A stretch of 64,000 nt of DNA from the NCBI RefSeq assembly GCF_900606115.1, contig NZ_UWPJ01000029.1, positions 1-64,000 on the forward strand, in the 5' to 3' direction. Made by a program: the position numbers and the translations under genes. This document shows, piece after piece, positions 17,585 through 25,427 of the stretch. Under the pieces are notes generated by a model. It had not been told where the DNA came from. It did not search any database and saw nothing but the letters and a program-made list of their open reading frames with translations. Within the stretch, counting starts at the first letter, position 1, and every line of letters starts with the position of its first letter. The DNA comes from Pigmentiphaga humi (GTDB lineage: Bacteria; Pseudomonadota; Gammaproteobacteria; Burkholderiales; Burkholderiaceae_B).

Positions 17585-17822
17585 GGGATTCCGTGTCCGG
17601 CTGGCGGCGCGTGGCCGACGTGAAGGATCGAGCCGTGATTATCCAGGCTTTGTCTTCCGGCAGCATCAGCCGTCCAAAGTTCCCCGGAGTGCTTCTCCAC
17701 CCATCCTCCACCCAGTACGCGGGCTCGCATTTTTCAATGCTGCCAGCCGGGGTATTAACTAATGATGCGGCGCAAAAGGCTACTATGGCGCCATGTGTAA
17801 AAGCAAGTTCCAGGAGTGAAAC

Positions 17823-19046
17823 ATGCCTCAAACCCCGATGCGCCTGCCGGTCTACATGGACTATAGCGCCACGACGCCGGTGGACCCCCGCGTGGTAGAC
17901 GCCATGGTGCCCTACCTGTACGAAAAATTCGGCAATCCCGCTTCGCGCAGCCACGCCTACGGCTGGGAAACCGAGGAAGCGGTCGAGACCGCGCGTGGCC
18001 ACGTCGCTGCGCTGCTGAACGCCGATCCGCGCGAAATCGTCTGGACGTCCGGCGCCACCGAAGGCAACAACCTGGCGATCAAGGGCGCGGCCCATTTCTA
18101 CGCCGAGCGCGGCAAGCACATCATTACCGCCAAGACCGAGCACAAGGCCGTGCTGGACACCTTCCGCGAGCTGGAAAGGCAGGGTTTCGAAGCGACCTAC
18201 CTCGACGTCGACGAAGACGGCCTGGTGCCGCTGGAGCGTCTGGCCGCCGCGATCCGCCCGGATACCATCCTGGTTTCGGTGATGCTGGTCAACAACGAGA
18301 TCGGCGTGATCCAGGACGTCGAAGCCATCGGCAAGCTCTGCCGCGAGCGCGGCGTGCTGTTCCACTGTGATGCCGTGCAAGGGGCGGGCAAGATCCCCAT
18401 CGACGTGCAGGCTTTCCCGGTCGATCTCTTGACCGTGACGGCGCACAAGCTGTACGGCCCCAAGGGCATAGGCGCGCTGTACGTGCGGCGCAAGCCGCGC
18501 GTGCGGATCGAGGCGCAGATGCACGGCGGCGGCCACGAGCGCGGCATGCGCTCCGGTACGCTGCCCACGCACCAGATCGTCGGCATGGGCGAGGCCTTCC
18601 GCCTGGCCAAGCTGGAAATGCCGCTCGAATCGGCGCGCGTGGGCAAGCTGCGCGACCGTCTGCTGGCCGGCCTGTCCGAGATCCCCGAGGTCTACGTGAA
18701 CGGCAGCCTCGAGCATCGCGTGCCGCACAACCTGAACATGAGCTTCAACTTCGTCGAGGGCGAGTCGCTGATCATGGCGATCAAGGACGTGGCCGTCTCG
18801 TCGGGTTCGGCCTGCACCTCGGCCTCGCTGGAACCGTCGTTCGTGCTGCGCGCCCTGGGCCGCAGCGACGAACTCGCGCACAGCTCCATCCGCTTCACGC
18901 TGGGCCGCTTCACGACCGAAGAAGAAGTGGACTTCGTGGTCGAGCTGATCAAGAGCAAGGTCGGCAAGCTGCGCGAACTGAGCCCGCTGTGGGAGATGTA
19001 CCAGGACGGCGTCGACCTGAACTCGATCCAGTGGGCTGAGCATTAG
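17823..19046 (+). CDS. iscS: Cysteine desulfurase
   Basis: PLP enzyme that takes sulfur from cysteine for Fe-S clusters, thiamine and tRNA thiolation. The 407-residue product shows [27 protein letters not shown], the PLP lysine in [15 protein letters not shown] and the persulfide cysteine in [14 protein letters not shown], the short-loop class I pattern. It ends with the IscS-type tail SIQWAEH used for partner binding. An SD AGGAG precedes the ATG. No iscR, iscU or iscA gene follows, so this copy is apparently solitary here, or the operon has been split. Confidence 0.93.
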   Translation: MPQTPMRLPVYMDYSATTPVDPRVVDAMVPYLYEKFGNPASRSHAYGWETEEAVETARGHVAALLNADPREIVWTSGATEGNNLAIKGAAHFYAERGKHIITAKTEHKAVLDTFRELERQGFEATYLDVDEDGLVPLERLAAAIRPDTILVSVMLVNNEIGVIQDVEAIGKLCRERGVLFHCDAVQGAGKIPIDVQAFPVDLLTVTAHKLYGPKGIGALYVRRKPRVRIEAQMHGGGHERGMRSGTLPTHQIVGMGEAFRLAKLEMPLESARVGKLRDRLLAGLSEIPEVYVNGSLEHRVPHNLNMSFNFVEGESLIMAIKDVAVSSGSACTSASLEPSFVLRALGRSDELAHSSIRFTLGRFTTEEEVDFVVELIKSKVGKLRELSPLWEMYQDGVDLNSIQWAEH

Positions 19047-19215
19047 GTCCCCCCCTACGCGCTTGCGCGCGCCCCCCAGGGGGCGAGGCGGGTGGACCGG
19101 CGGAGCCGGATCCACCGCCTCCTGGGTCTTAACCCAACGCGCTTCGTAGGAGCGCTGCGGACCGGTCGGGTCCTCAGCGCTGGATCTGCCTCGACGTGCT
19201 TCGCGGGTAGTTTTT
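19047..19215. repeat. Hairpin-rich intergenic element between iscS and trmB
   Basis: This noncoding stretch separates the convergent iscS and trmB genes. It contains a C-run/G-run inverted repeat (CCCCC at 19053 onward against GGGGG at 19079) and a second imperfect hairpin at 19087-19119 with nested CCGGC/GCCGG. Such elements resemble the dispersed intergenic repeats of Alcaligenaceae and may terminate both genes. Copy number elsewhere cannot be judged here. Confidence 0.4.
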
Positions 19216-19219
19216 CGGC

Positions 19220-20008
19220 TCAGATTTCCGCGCGGGGGTGGAAGCTGCAGGCGGGACGGCGTTCGAAGATGAGGTCCCAGACGCCGTGGCCGAGGCGCAG
19301 GCCGCGGGTTTCGAATTTGGTCTGGGGCCGCCAGGCGGGCCGTTCGGCGTAGCCTTCGCAGGTGTTGGCCAGTTGGGGCTCGCCGCCCAGCACTTCCAGC
19401 ATTTGCTCGGCGTAGTGCTGCCAGTCGGTGGCGCAGTGCAGGTAGCCGCCCGGGGCGATGCGGCTGGCGAGCAGCGCGATGAACGGCGGCTGGATCAGGC
19501 GGCGCTTGTGGTGGCGCTTCTTGGGCCAGGGGTCTGGGAAGTAGATGTGCACGCCGGCCAGCGACCCGGGCGGGATCATGTCGCGCATGACCTCGACGGC
19601 GTCGTGCTGGACGATGCGCAGGTTGTTCAGGCCCGAGGTCTCGATACGGCGCAGCATGGCGCCGACGCCGGCATTGAAAACCTCCACGCCCAGGAAATTG
19701 CGCCCGGGATGGGCCAGCGCGATCTTCTCGGTGGTTTCGCCCATGCCGAAGCCGATCTCCAGCACCGTCGGCGCTTCGCGGCCGAAGACCTGCGCGAACG
19801 AGACATGCCGGTCGGTATACGGGAGGGTCCAGGCACCGCTCAGGGTTTCGAGCGCTTCTTTCTGGCCCAGCGTGATGTGGCCGCGACGGTGCACGAAGCT
19901 GCGGATGTGCGCCATGCCGCGCGCCGGCGCGGACGGCTCTGCCGCGGCGACGGCGGCCGGCGGCTCCATGGGCTGGCCGGGCAGGGCGGCGGAAATGTTC
20001 ATGTTCAT
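19220..20008 (-). CDS. trmB: tRNA (guanine-N7-)-methyltransferase
   Basis: Methylates G46 in the variable loop of tRNA using SAM. The 262-residue product has the SAM loop [16 protein letters not shown], the diagnostic [18 protein letters not shown] and the C-terminal substrate-binding [17 protein letters not shown]. The N-terminal 45 residues are an Ala/Pro-rich extension that is usual in betaproteobacterial copies. The thiS stop lies four bases upstream, so the two are likely co-transcribed. Confidence 0.93.
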   Translation of the reverse strand: MNMNISAALPGQPMEPPAAVAAAEPSAPARGMAHIRSFVHRRGHITLGQKEALETLSGAWTLPYTDRHVSFAQVFGREAPTVLEIGFGMGETTEKIALAHPGRNFLGVEVFNAGVGAMLRRIETSGLNNLRIVQHDAVEVMRDMIPPGSLAGVHIYFPDPWPKKRHHKRRLIQPPFIALLASRIAPGGYLHCATDWQHYAEQMLEVLGGEPQLANTCEGYAERPAWRPQTKFETRGLRLGHGVWDLIFERRPACSFHPRAEI

Positions 20009-20012
20009 AGTT

Positions 20013-20213
20013 CTAGCCTCCACCCACGGCGACGACGATCTCGATGCGGTCGCCGTCGTCGATCCGGGTGTCTTGATGCGCGCTGCGCGGCACGATCTCG
20101 CCGTTGCGCTCGATGGCCACGCGTTTGCCCGCATAGCCCAGCGTCTGGATCAGATCGGCCACCGAGGACGGCGCCTCGAGGGTGCGCGTTTCCCCATTCA
20201 ATACGATATTCAT
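20013..20213 (-). CDS. thiS: Sulfur carrier protein ThiS
   Basis: A 66-residue beta-grasp protein whose C-terminal Gly-Gly (VVAVGGG) is adenylated and thiocarboxylated to give the sulfur of the thiamine thiazole ring. The opening [12 protein letters not shown] and the conserved ALERNGEIV-like segment ([12 protein letters not shown]) are typical. Its direct partner is ThiG, which is not encoded next to it; trmB follows four bases later. It is small but complete. Confidence 0.9.
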   Translation of the reverse strand: MNIVLNGETRTLEAPSSVADLIQTLGYAGKRVAIERNGEIVPRSAHQDTRIDDGDRIEIVVAVGGG

Positions 20214-20345
20214 GCCGCGATTTTAGTCTGTCCGGGGCAGGGGTGCTGAATGGGGGCTCCGCATCCGCCGGCAAGGGCGGATCGAGCGCGTCCGGACGCC
20301 TGTCCGCCGCAGGCCGGCGGCATCCGGAATGGACGGCAGGCCGGC

Positions 20346-21317
20346 CTAGTAGAGCGCTCCCGGCCAGTCGAGAACTGCCGAACGAATGGCCGCCTCGGCC
20401 TCGCACCGGCGGACGAACTCCGCCACGCGCGGCCGCGCGCCGCCGCGCCAGAACGCATCCGCGCCGAGGTTCTGCATGCGCAGCAGTTCGATGCCCCAGA
20501 AGAGATCCGCCATCGAGGGCCGGTCTCCGAAAAGCCACGCCGCCAGGCTCGTCGCCAGTCTGCGCTCGAGCCGTTCGCAGGCCGCTTCGGCCCGGCCGTA
20601 GGCGGCCTGCATCGAGGCCGGCGCGAACAGCCTCTCCGCCGCGTCGAGCTCTTTGGCGCGCTTGGCCCGGTAGGCTCGCTGCAGATCTGCGTCATGGACA
20701 CATTCCGCGAGATAGCGATCGCAGCGTTCCACCTTGCTCATCGCGAAGGCGACGCCCGTTCCGGCATTCGGCGATGACGCCTGACGTCCTGTTCCGGGAG
20801 CGTTGCCCACGAGCATCTGGTAGTTGGGCAGGCCATCGACCACGTCCAGCTCCTCGTCGACGGCTTGGGCAAGCCCGTCGGGGCGCAGCCGCGCCGCGCC
20901 AGGGGCGGCCTGGTCGAGGTAGATGCAAATGCGCTTCGAATCGATGATGACCTGCCCCGTCTGCCAGTCCACCAGCGTGGGCACGACGGCGGGATCGCAG
21001 CCCCCGGTGCCCACCGCGGTGCTGCCCGAGTGCGCCGAAACCAGCGGCAGGCCCGCGAGGTCGCATGCCGCCATGCGCAGGCGTACGTACTCCGGCAGAT
21101 AGGTTTCTCCCGCGCCGATATGCATCGCGTTCGACAGGTACGGCATGTCGTGCTGCGCCAGCACTACCCGCACCTTCTGCGAGCAGATCGAGTTGGCGGC
21201 GTGAAAAAGTTCGAATCGGGCCGAGCCGTCGCCCTGGAGCGACCCGATCGGTTCAGGGGGGCGTCCGAGTTGACGGCGGGCGCCGCGGACCATGGCTTCC
21301 AGGTCGCGTATGGGCAT
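20346..21317 (-). CDS. Glutathione S-transferase family protein, LinD/PcpC-like
   Basis: A 323-residue protein, longer than ordinary GSTs. A roughly 33-residue leader precedes a thioredoxin-fold N domain that starts FELFHAANSICSQKVRVVLAQ. The Ser-x-Cys arrangement in SICSQK recalls the catalytic site of the reductive dehalogenases PcpC and LinD. VVPTLVDWQTGQVIIDSKRICIYLD is the glutathione-binding betabetaalpha region, and FGDRPSMADLFWG is the helical-domain N-cap motif. It follows the Bug receptor by 21 bases in the MarR-associated cluster, so it may process the same substrate. Function is inferred by family only. Confidence 0.75.
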   Translation of the reverse strand: MPIRDLEAMVRGARRQLGRPPEPIGSLQGDGSARFELFHAANSICSQKVRVVLAQHDMPYLSNAMHIGAGETYLPEYVRLRMAACDLAGLPLVSAHSGSTAVGTGGCDPAVVPTLVDWQTGQVIIDSKRICIYLDQAAPGAARLRPDGLAQAVDEELDVVDGLPNYQMLVGNAPGTGRQASSPNAGTGVAFAMSKVERCDRYLAECVHDADLQRAYRAKRAKELDAAERLFAPASMQAAYGRAEAACERLERRLATSLAAWLFGDRPSMADLFWGIELLRMQNLGADAFWRGGARPRVAEFVRRCEAEAAIRSAVLDWPGALY

Positions 21318-21338
21318 GGCTTGCTCCGGATCCAGTGG

Positions 21339-22328
21339 TCAGTCGGCCGTGATGCCGGCTTTGGCGATGACGCCGCTCCAGCGCGCCATATCCTGATCGA
21401 CCTGTTTGGCCAGTTCGGCCGGCGTACCGGGGGCCACCCGCATCCCCTGCTTGGCCAGGGTTTCCTGCACTTCCTTCTGGGCCAGGGCGTGGCGCATGGT
21501 GGCGTTCAGCTTGTCGATGACGGCCGATGGCGTCTGCGCCGGCGCGAACAGTCCGAACCAGTTGGGATGCGACATTTCGGGATAGCCCATTTCCTGGAAG
21601 GTGGGCATGTCGGGCGCCGCGGCCAGACGCTGGTAATCGGCCACTCCCAGCAGCCGCAGCCGGCCCGTCGTGACGTGGTTCATGGCCACCTGCACGGACA
21701 TCACCCCTATCTGCACCTGTCCGCCGATCAAGTCCGTCAAGGCCCCGGCCATGCCCTTGTAGGGAACGTGCTGCATGTCGGTTCCCGTGGACTGCTTGAA
21801 GAGTTCCATCAGCACGTGCTGCGGCGTGCCGCTGCCCGGCGATGCATAGGAAAGCTGGCCGGGCCACTGCTTGGCCAGGGCCACGAGTTCGGCCACGGAC
21901 TTGGCCGGCACTTCCGGATTCGCGACCAGGACGAGCGTGCCTTGCGCGGCTCGGCCGACCGGCGCCAGGTCTTTCTCGGGAGAGAAGGGCAGTTTGCGAT
22001 AGAGGCTGGGCGTAATCGTGATGGTGTCGGCCGACATCAGGAGCGTGTGGCCGTCCGGCGCCGCCCGCGCGACCGCGGTGGTGCCGATCGTCCCGCTTGC
22101 TCCGGCGCGGTTTTCGACGACGACCGGCTGGCCGAGCTCGCGCGACATGATCGGACCGATCGCTCGGGCCAGGATGTCGGCGCCGCTGCCGGGCGTGTAG
22201 GGCACGATCATGGTGATCGCCCGTGTCGGATACGGCGCGGCCGAAGCCTGGGCCTGGGCGGACAAGGGAAGAACGGCTGCGCACGCAAGCACCGTGGCGC
22301 CGAGCGCGATAAAGATCGGTTTACGCAT
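21339..22328 (-). CDS. Bug-type tripartite tricarboxylate transporter receptor
   Basis: A 329-residue periplasmic receptor with a long signal peptide ending near AQAQA, the opening YPTRAITMIVPYTPGSGADI, VENRAGASGTIGTTAV and DGHTLLMSADT. The start codon overlaps the amidohydrolase stop by eight bases (ATGCGTAA), which couples their translation and ties the receptor to that enzyme's substrate. The GST gene follows after 21 bases. Confidence 0.9.
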   Translation of the reverse strand: MRKPIFIALGATVLACAAVLPLSAQAQASAAPYPTRAITMIVPYTPGSGADILARAIGPIMSRELGQPVVVENRAGASGTIGTTAVARAAPDGHTLLMSADTITITPSLYRKLPFSPEKDLAPVGRAAQGTLVLVANPEVPAKSVAELVALAKQWPGQLSYASPGSGTPQHVLMELFKQSTGTDMQHVPYKGMAGALTDLIGGQVQIGVMSVQVAMNHVTTGRLRLLGVADYQRLAAAPDMPTFQEMGYPEMSHPNWFGLFAPAQTPSAVIDKLNATMRHALAQKEVQETLAKQGMRVAPGTPAELAKQVDQDMARWSGVIAKAGITAD

Positions 22329-23376
22329 GGTTCGTCTCCTGGAGGGCTGCCGCTTGGCCGAGCTTGAGCAGGCGCGCGGTATTGCCGTAGAAAATTTTCT
22401 GTTGCGTGGCCGGCGGCAGGTCGAGCTGGTTGATGGCGGCGATGCCGTCGCGGATGAAACCTATGCCGCCTTCGGGATCGAAGGGGCAATCACTGGCGAA
22501 CACGACCTGGTCTTCGCCGAAGAATTCCAGGCCGCAGCGAATGGCGGCCGGCGAACTTCCGATAGCCGTGTCGCCATAGAACATGCGGAAGTACTCGACC
22601 GGGCGGCGGCCCAGCATCTCCTTGACGTGGCTGAGGTCTTCGTCCGCGGAGCGCGTGCCCAGCTGGTCCCAAAGAGAGCCGATGCGGCCTTCGAAGAACG
22701 GAATCATCGCCCCCAGATGGTGGGTGATGATCTTGAGCGTGGGCAGACGCTTGAGCACGCCCGAGAAGACCAGCCGCGCCATGGCGACGCTGGTTTCGTA
22801 GGGCCAGCCGAGCACCTGCCAGATTTCGTACTTCGATTTCGCCTCGCCCGGGTAGTCGGCGGGGCGGCTGCCGCGATAGGGGTGCAGCCAGACCGGCACG
22901 TCCAGTTCGACGGCTTTCTCGAACAAGGGGAAGAAGCGGGGATCGTCGAGCGGCACGCCTTGCACGTTGGTGTCGATCTGCACGCCGGCGGCGCCGCACT
23001 GGCGCACGGCGCGGTCGAACTCTTCCACTGCCGCGGGCAGGTTGTTCAACGGCAGGCTGGCCACGAAGGCCGGAAAACGATCCCGATGCTGCGCCACGAC
23101 AGCCGCCAGCCCGTCGTTGCCCAGGCGGGCCAGCGCGGGAGATTCGTCGGGGCCGCAGACGCTGTCCGCCGACGGCTGGGACAGGGTCAGCACTTGGGCG
23201 TACCGAGGCCAGCGCTCCATCATGGCCAGGCGGCGCTCGAGGTCGGACAGCATGGGAATGGCCGTCAGCCGCTTGGCGAGGTCGCGGTTGGTGGAGCGGC
23301 GGATGACCTGCTCCATGTACTCGGGTGGCAGAAAATGGGTGAATGCGTCCAGGATCGGACCATCGTAAGTCGCCAC
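22321..23376 (-). CDS. ACMSD-like amidohydrolase-2 family protein
   Basis: A 351-residue TIM-barrel protein of the aminocarboxymuconate semialdehyde decarboxylase family, which removes carboxyl groups from, or hydrolyses, aromatic ring derivatives. It shows ILDAFTHFLPPEYM, GVQIDTNVQGVPLDDPRF, DVPVWLHPYRGSRPADYPG, IITHHLGAMIPFFEGRI and VVFASDCPFDPEGG. The first His of the usual N-terminal HxH is Phe here, a variant known in some subfamilies. The start is GTG (23376). It heads a coupled amidohydrolase-Bug-GST transcript behind a long palindrome. Confidence 0.82.
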   Translation of the reverse strand: MATYDGPILDAFTHFLPPEYMEQVIRRSTNRDLAKRLTAIPMLSDLERRLAMMERWPRYAQVLTLSQPSADSVCGPDESPALARLGNDGLAAVVAQHRDRFPAFVASLPLNNLPAAVEEFDRAVRQCGAAGVQIDTNVQGVPLDDPRFFPLFEKAVELDVPVWLHPYRGSRPADYPGEAKSKYEIWQVLGWPYETSVAMARLVFSGVLKRLPTLKIITHHLGAMIPFFEGRIGSLWDQLGTRSADEDLSHVKEMLGRRPVEYFRMFYGDTAIGSSPAAIRCGLEFFGEDQVVFASDCPFDPEGGIGFIRDGIAAINQLDLPPATQQKIFYGNTARLLKLGQAAALQETNHA

Positions 23377-23423
23377 GGGTGTCTCCTTCTTTTCAGCCGG
23401 CGCCGACAGATCGGCAGCCGTGC

Positions 23424-23471
23424 TGCGTCGCGTTTAAAAGGTAGTTTAAGCTACCTTTTAAACGCGACGCA
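23424..23471. promoter_or_regulatory. 48-bp perfect palindrome, probable operator upstream of the amidohydrolase operon
   Basis: Two 21-base arms (23424-23444 and 23451-23471) are exact inverted complements around the six-base spacer TTTAAG; the core is AAAAGGTAG...CTACCTTTT. It lies between the MarR gene stop and the amidohydrolase start, 47 bases from the GTG. Length, symmetry and AT-rich core fit a MarR dimer operator; a terminator is less likely because no T-run follows. Confidence 0.6.
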
Positions 23472-23525
23472 CATAGAGGAAACCCGCGGGATTTTCGTGT
23501 ATCCGTGCCGCGTTCGGCGCGCCGT

Positions 23526-24080
23526 CTATTTCTTCGCCGCGGGGGCCTCGCGGCGGTTGCGGGCGCGGTGCGCCACTTTGAGCTTGCGGCCGGAGGAGGG
23601 CGCGGCGGTGGATGCATCCAGCACGTTGATGTAGAGGGCTTGCAAGGTCCGGCGCAGGACCTTCACGTCGTCCGGAGGAATGTCGCGCAGCCAGGTCGCC
23701 TCCAGGGCCCGCGCCTGCGGCATGAACAGCCGCACCATCGCGCGGCCGGCCTCGGTAATGGACACGCAGGTCGAGCGTTTGTCGGCCGGGCTCGCCAATC
23801 GGGCAACCAGGCCTCTCTGCTCGGCGTGGACGACGATGCGCGACAGGTAGGACAGTTCGGTGCCGACGTGCGATGCCAATTCACTGAGCGTCTGCTGGTC
23901 GCGATCGGTGAGTACAGTGAGCACGCGCCATTCCGGCAGGCTGATGGATTCGTTGCGCAGGATTTCGATGAAGGCTGTCGACACGATGTCAGCCGTGCGG
24001 TTGAGCAGATAGCCGAGTGAACGGTCCGACCCGTAACGCTCGCGCCGCCCGGGGGAAGGAGGAGTGCTGCTGGAAGCCAT
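23526..24080 (-). CDS. MarR-family transcriptional regulator
   Basis: A 184-residue dimeric winged-helix repressor. The HTH runs LSLPEWRVLTVLTDRDQQTLSELASHVGTELSYLSRIV, followed by the wing RLASPADKRSTCVSITEAGRAMV. A basic C-terminal tail (RKLKVAHRARNRREAPAAKK) extends beyond the family core. The ATG at 24080 is chosen since further upstream codons add non-family sequence. It is transcribed in the same direction as, and immediately before, the amidohydrolase operon, with the palindrome between them. Confidence 0.9.
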   Translation of the reverse strand: MASSSTPPSPGRRERYGSDRSLGYLLNRTADIVSTAFIEILRNESISLPEWRVLTVLTDRDQQTLSELASHVGTELSYLSRIVVHAEQRGLVARLASPADKRSTCVSITEAGRAMVRLFMPQARALEATWLRDIPPDDVKVLRRTLQALYINVLDASTAAPSSGRKLKVAHRARNRREAPAAKK

Positions 24081-24314
24081 GGAAGATACGGTTTGTCGTG
24101 GTGAAAGCGACAGTCTAAGACCCGATGGCCTGTTTCGCTCGGACACCATGGTGCGAAGCGGCTCTCCCCACGAGCCTGGCCTGCGGTTCGGGCGCATTTG
24201 CGGGAAAGAATTCGCCAAGCGTTGACTCTTATAATTCCGGTTCGGGCTGACCAGGTTCCGTCCGGGTTCTTGGTTGCGGCGACGGTAGGGTTCCTAGCCA
24301 ACTACGCTTATTTC

Positions 24315-25337
24315 ATGAAACGCCGCGATTTCCTATACAGCACCGCTACCGCCGCGCTCTCGACCCTGCCCGGGTTCCTGCCGGTGGTCCACGCACAAAG
24401 CCCGGCCGCCCGGGGCGCCCTGACCTTTCTGACGCCTGCGGCGCTGTCGCTGGCTTACGCCCCTGTCATGTATGGCGCGGTTGCCGGCCTGTTCGCCAAG
24501 GAAGGGCTGGACATGCGGATCGACGCGGGGCGCGGCGGCGCGCAGATCCTGCAGCTGGCGGCCGCCAGGCAGGTGGACATGGCGAGGACGGGGGGCATCA
24601 ACTACCTGATGGCGCGCGTGGATGGCCAGGCGCCCGTGATCGCCTTCGGCACCGTCGCCCAGCGTTCGCCGTTCGCGGTCATCTCGCCCAGGGATGCTCC
24701 GCTGCTCACGCCCGAGGCCCTGGCGGGCAAGACCATAGGCCTGCAATCGGCCGGCGGTTCCATGGAGGCCGCGCTGGACCTGATGCTGCTGCGCGCCCGC
24801 ATCGACGGCAAGGCCTTGCGCCGCGCGCGCGTGGTCGATTCGCCGGCCTCGATAAGCATGATCGAATCGCGGCGAGTGGACGGTTTCCTGGCCAATACCA
24901 GCACGGCCGCCAACCTGGTTGCGCAAGGCCACCCCGTCGCCGTCATGAAGATTGACGATGGCGTTCCCGGCCAGGTTTTCGTGGCCGAGGAGTCGATGCT
25001 GGCGGCCAACCGCGCCGGCTACGTCGCCTTCATGCACGCCATCTACCTCTCGACCCAGGCGCTCATCGCCATGGACGACGCGGGCTTGCGCAAGGCGATC
25101 GAACTGATGCGCGCCAGGTTCGACGTTCCGGGCGCCCGCCTCATGCCCGTTGCGCTGGCCGACCTGCGCGCCAACCGGGAGCTGTGGCTGACCTCAGACC
25201 CCAGGCACGTGCTGCGCAATGACGAGAAGCGCTGGGCCGATGCCGAGCAATTGCTGCGCCAGGCGGGGCTGCTGAAGAGCCCGAGCACCCGGGCGCCGTA
25301 CACCAACGACATCTGGGACGCCGCCAATCCGGCCTGA
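24315..25337 (+). CDS. NMT1/SsuA-type ABC transporter substrate-binding protein
   Basis: A 340-residue periplasmic binding protein with a twin-arginine-like leader (MKRRDFLYSTATAALSTLPG) and cleavage near VVHAQ. The family fold is seen in LSLAYAPVMYGAVAGLFAKEGLDMRI, AARQVDMARTGGINYLMARVDGQ and LAGKTIGLQSAGGSMEAAL. Relatives bind aliphatic sulfonates, nitrate or thiamine precursors. No ATPase or permease gene is adjacent. It is divergent from the MarR gene. Confidence 0.82.
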   Translation: MKRRDFLYSTATAALSTLPGFLPVVHAQSPAARGALTFLTPAALSLAYAPVMYGAVAGLFAKEGLDMRIDAGRGGAQILQLAAARQVDMARTGGINYLMARVDGQAPVIAFGTVAQRSPFAVISPRDAPLLTPEALAGKTIGLQSAGGSMEAALDLMLLRARIDGKALRRARVVDSPASISMIESRRVDGFLANTSTAANLVAQGHPVAVMKIDDGVPGQVFVAEESMLAANRAGYVAFMHAIYLSTQALIAMDDAGLRKAIELMRARFDVPGARLMPVALADLRANRELWLTSDPRHVLRNDEKRWADAEQLLRQAGLLKSPSTRAPYTNDIWDAANPA

Positions 25338-25427
25338 GCCCGCGTCCGGCCCGTTATCATCCGCCCGGGGTTGTGGCGGAAGACGCGGCAGCCGGGAACA
25401 GCAAGCTCATTGACCGCGGAAACATCC

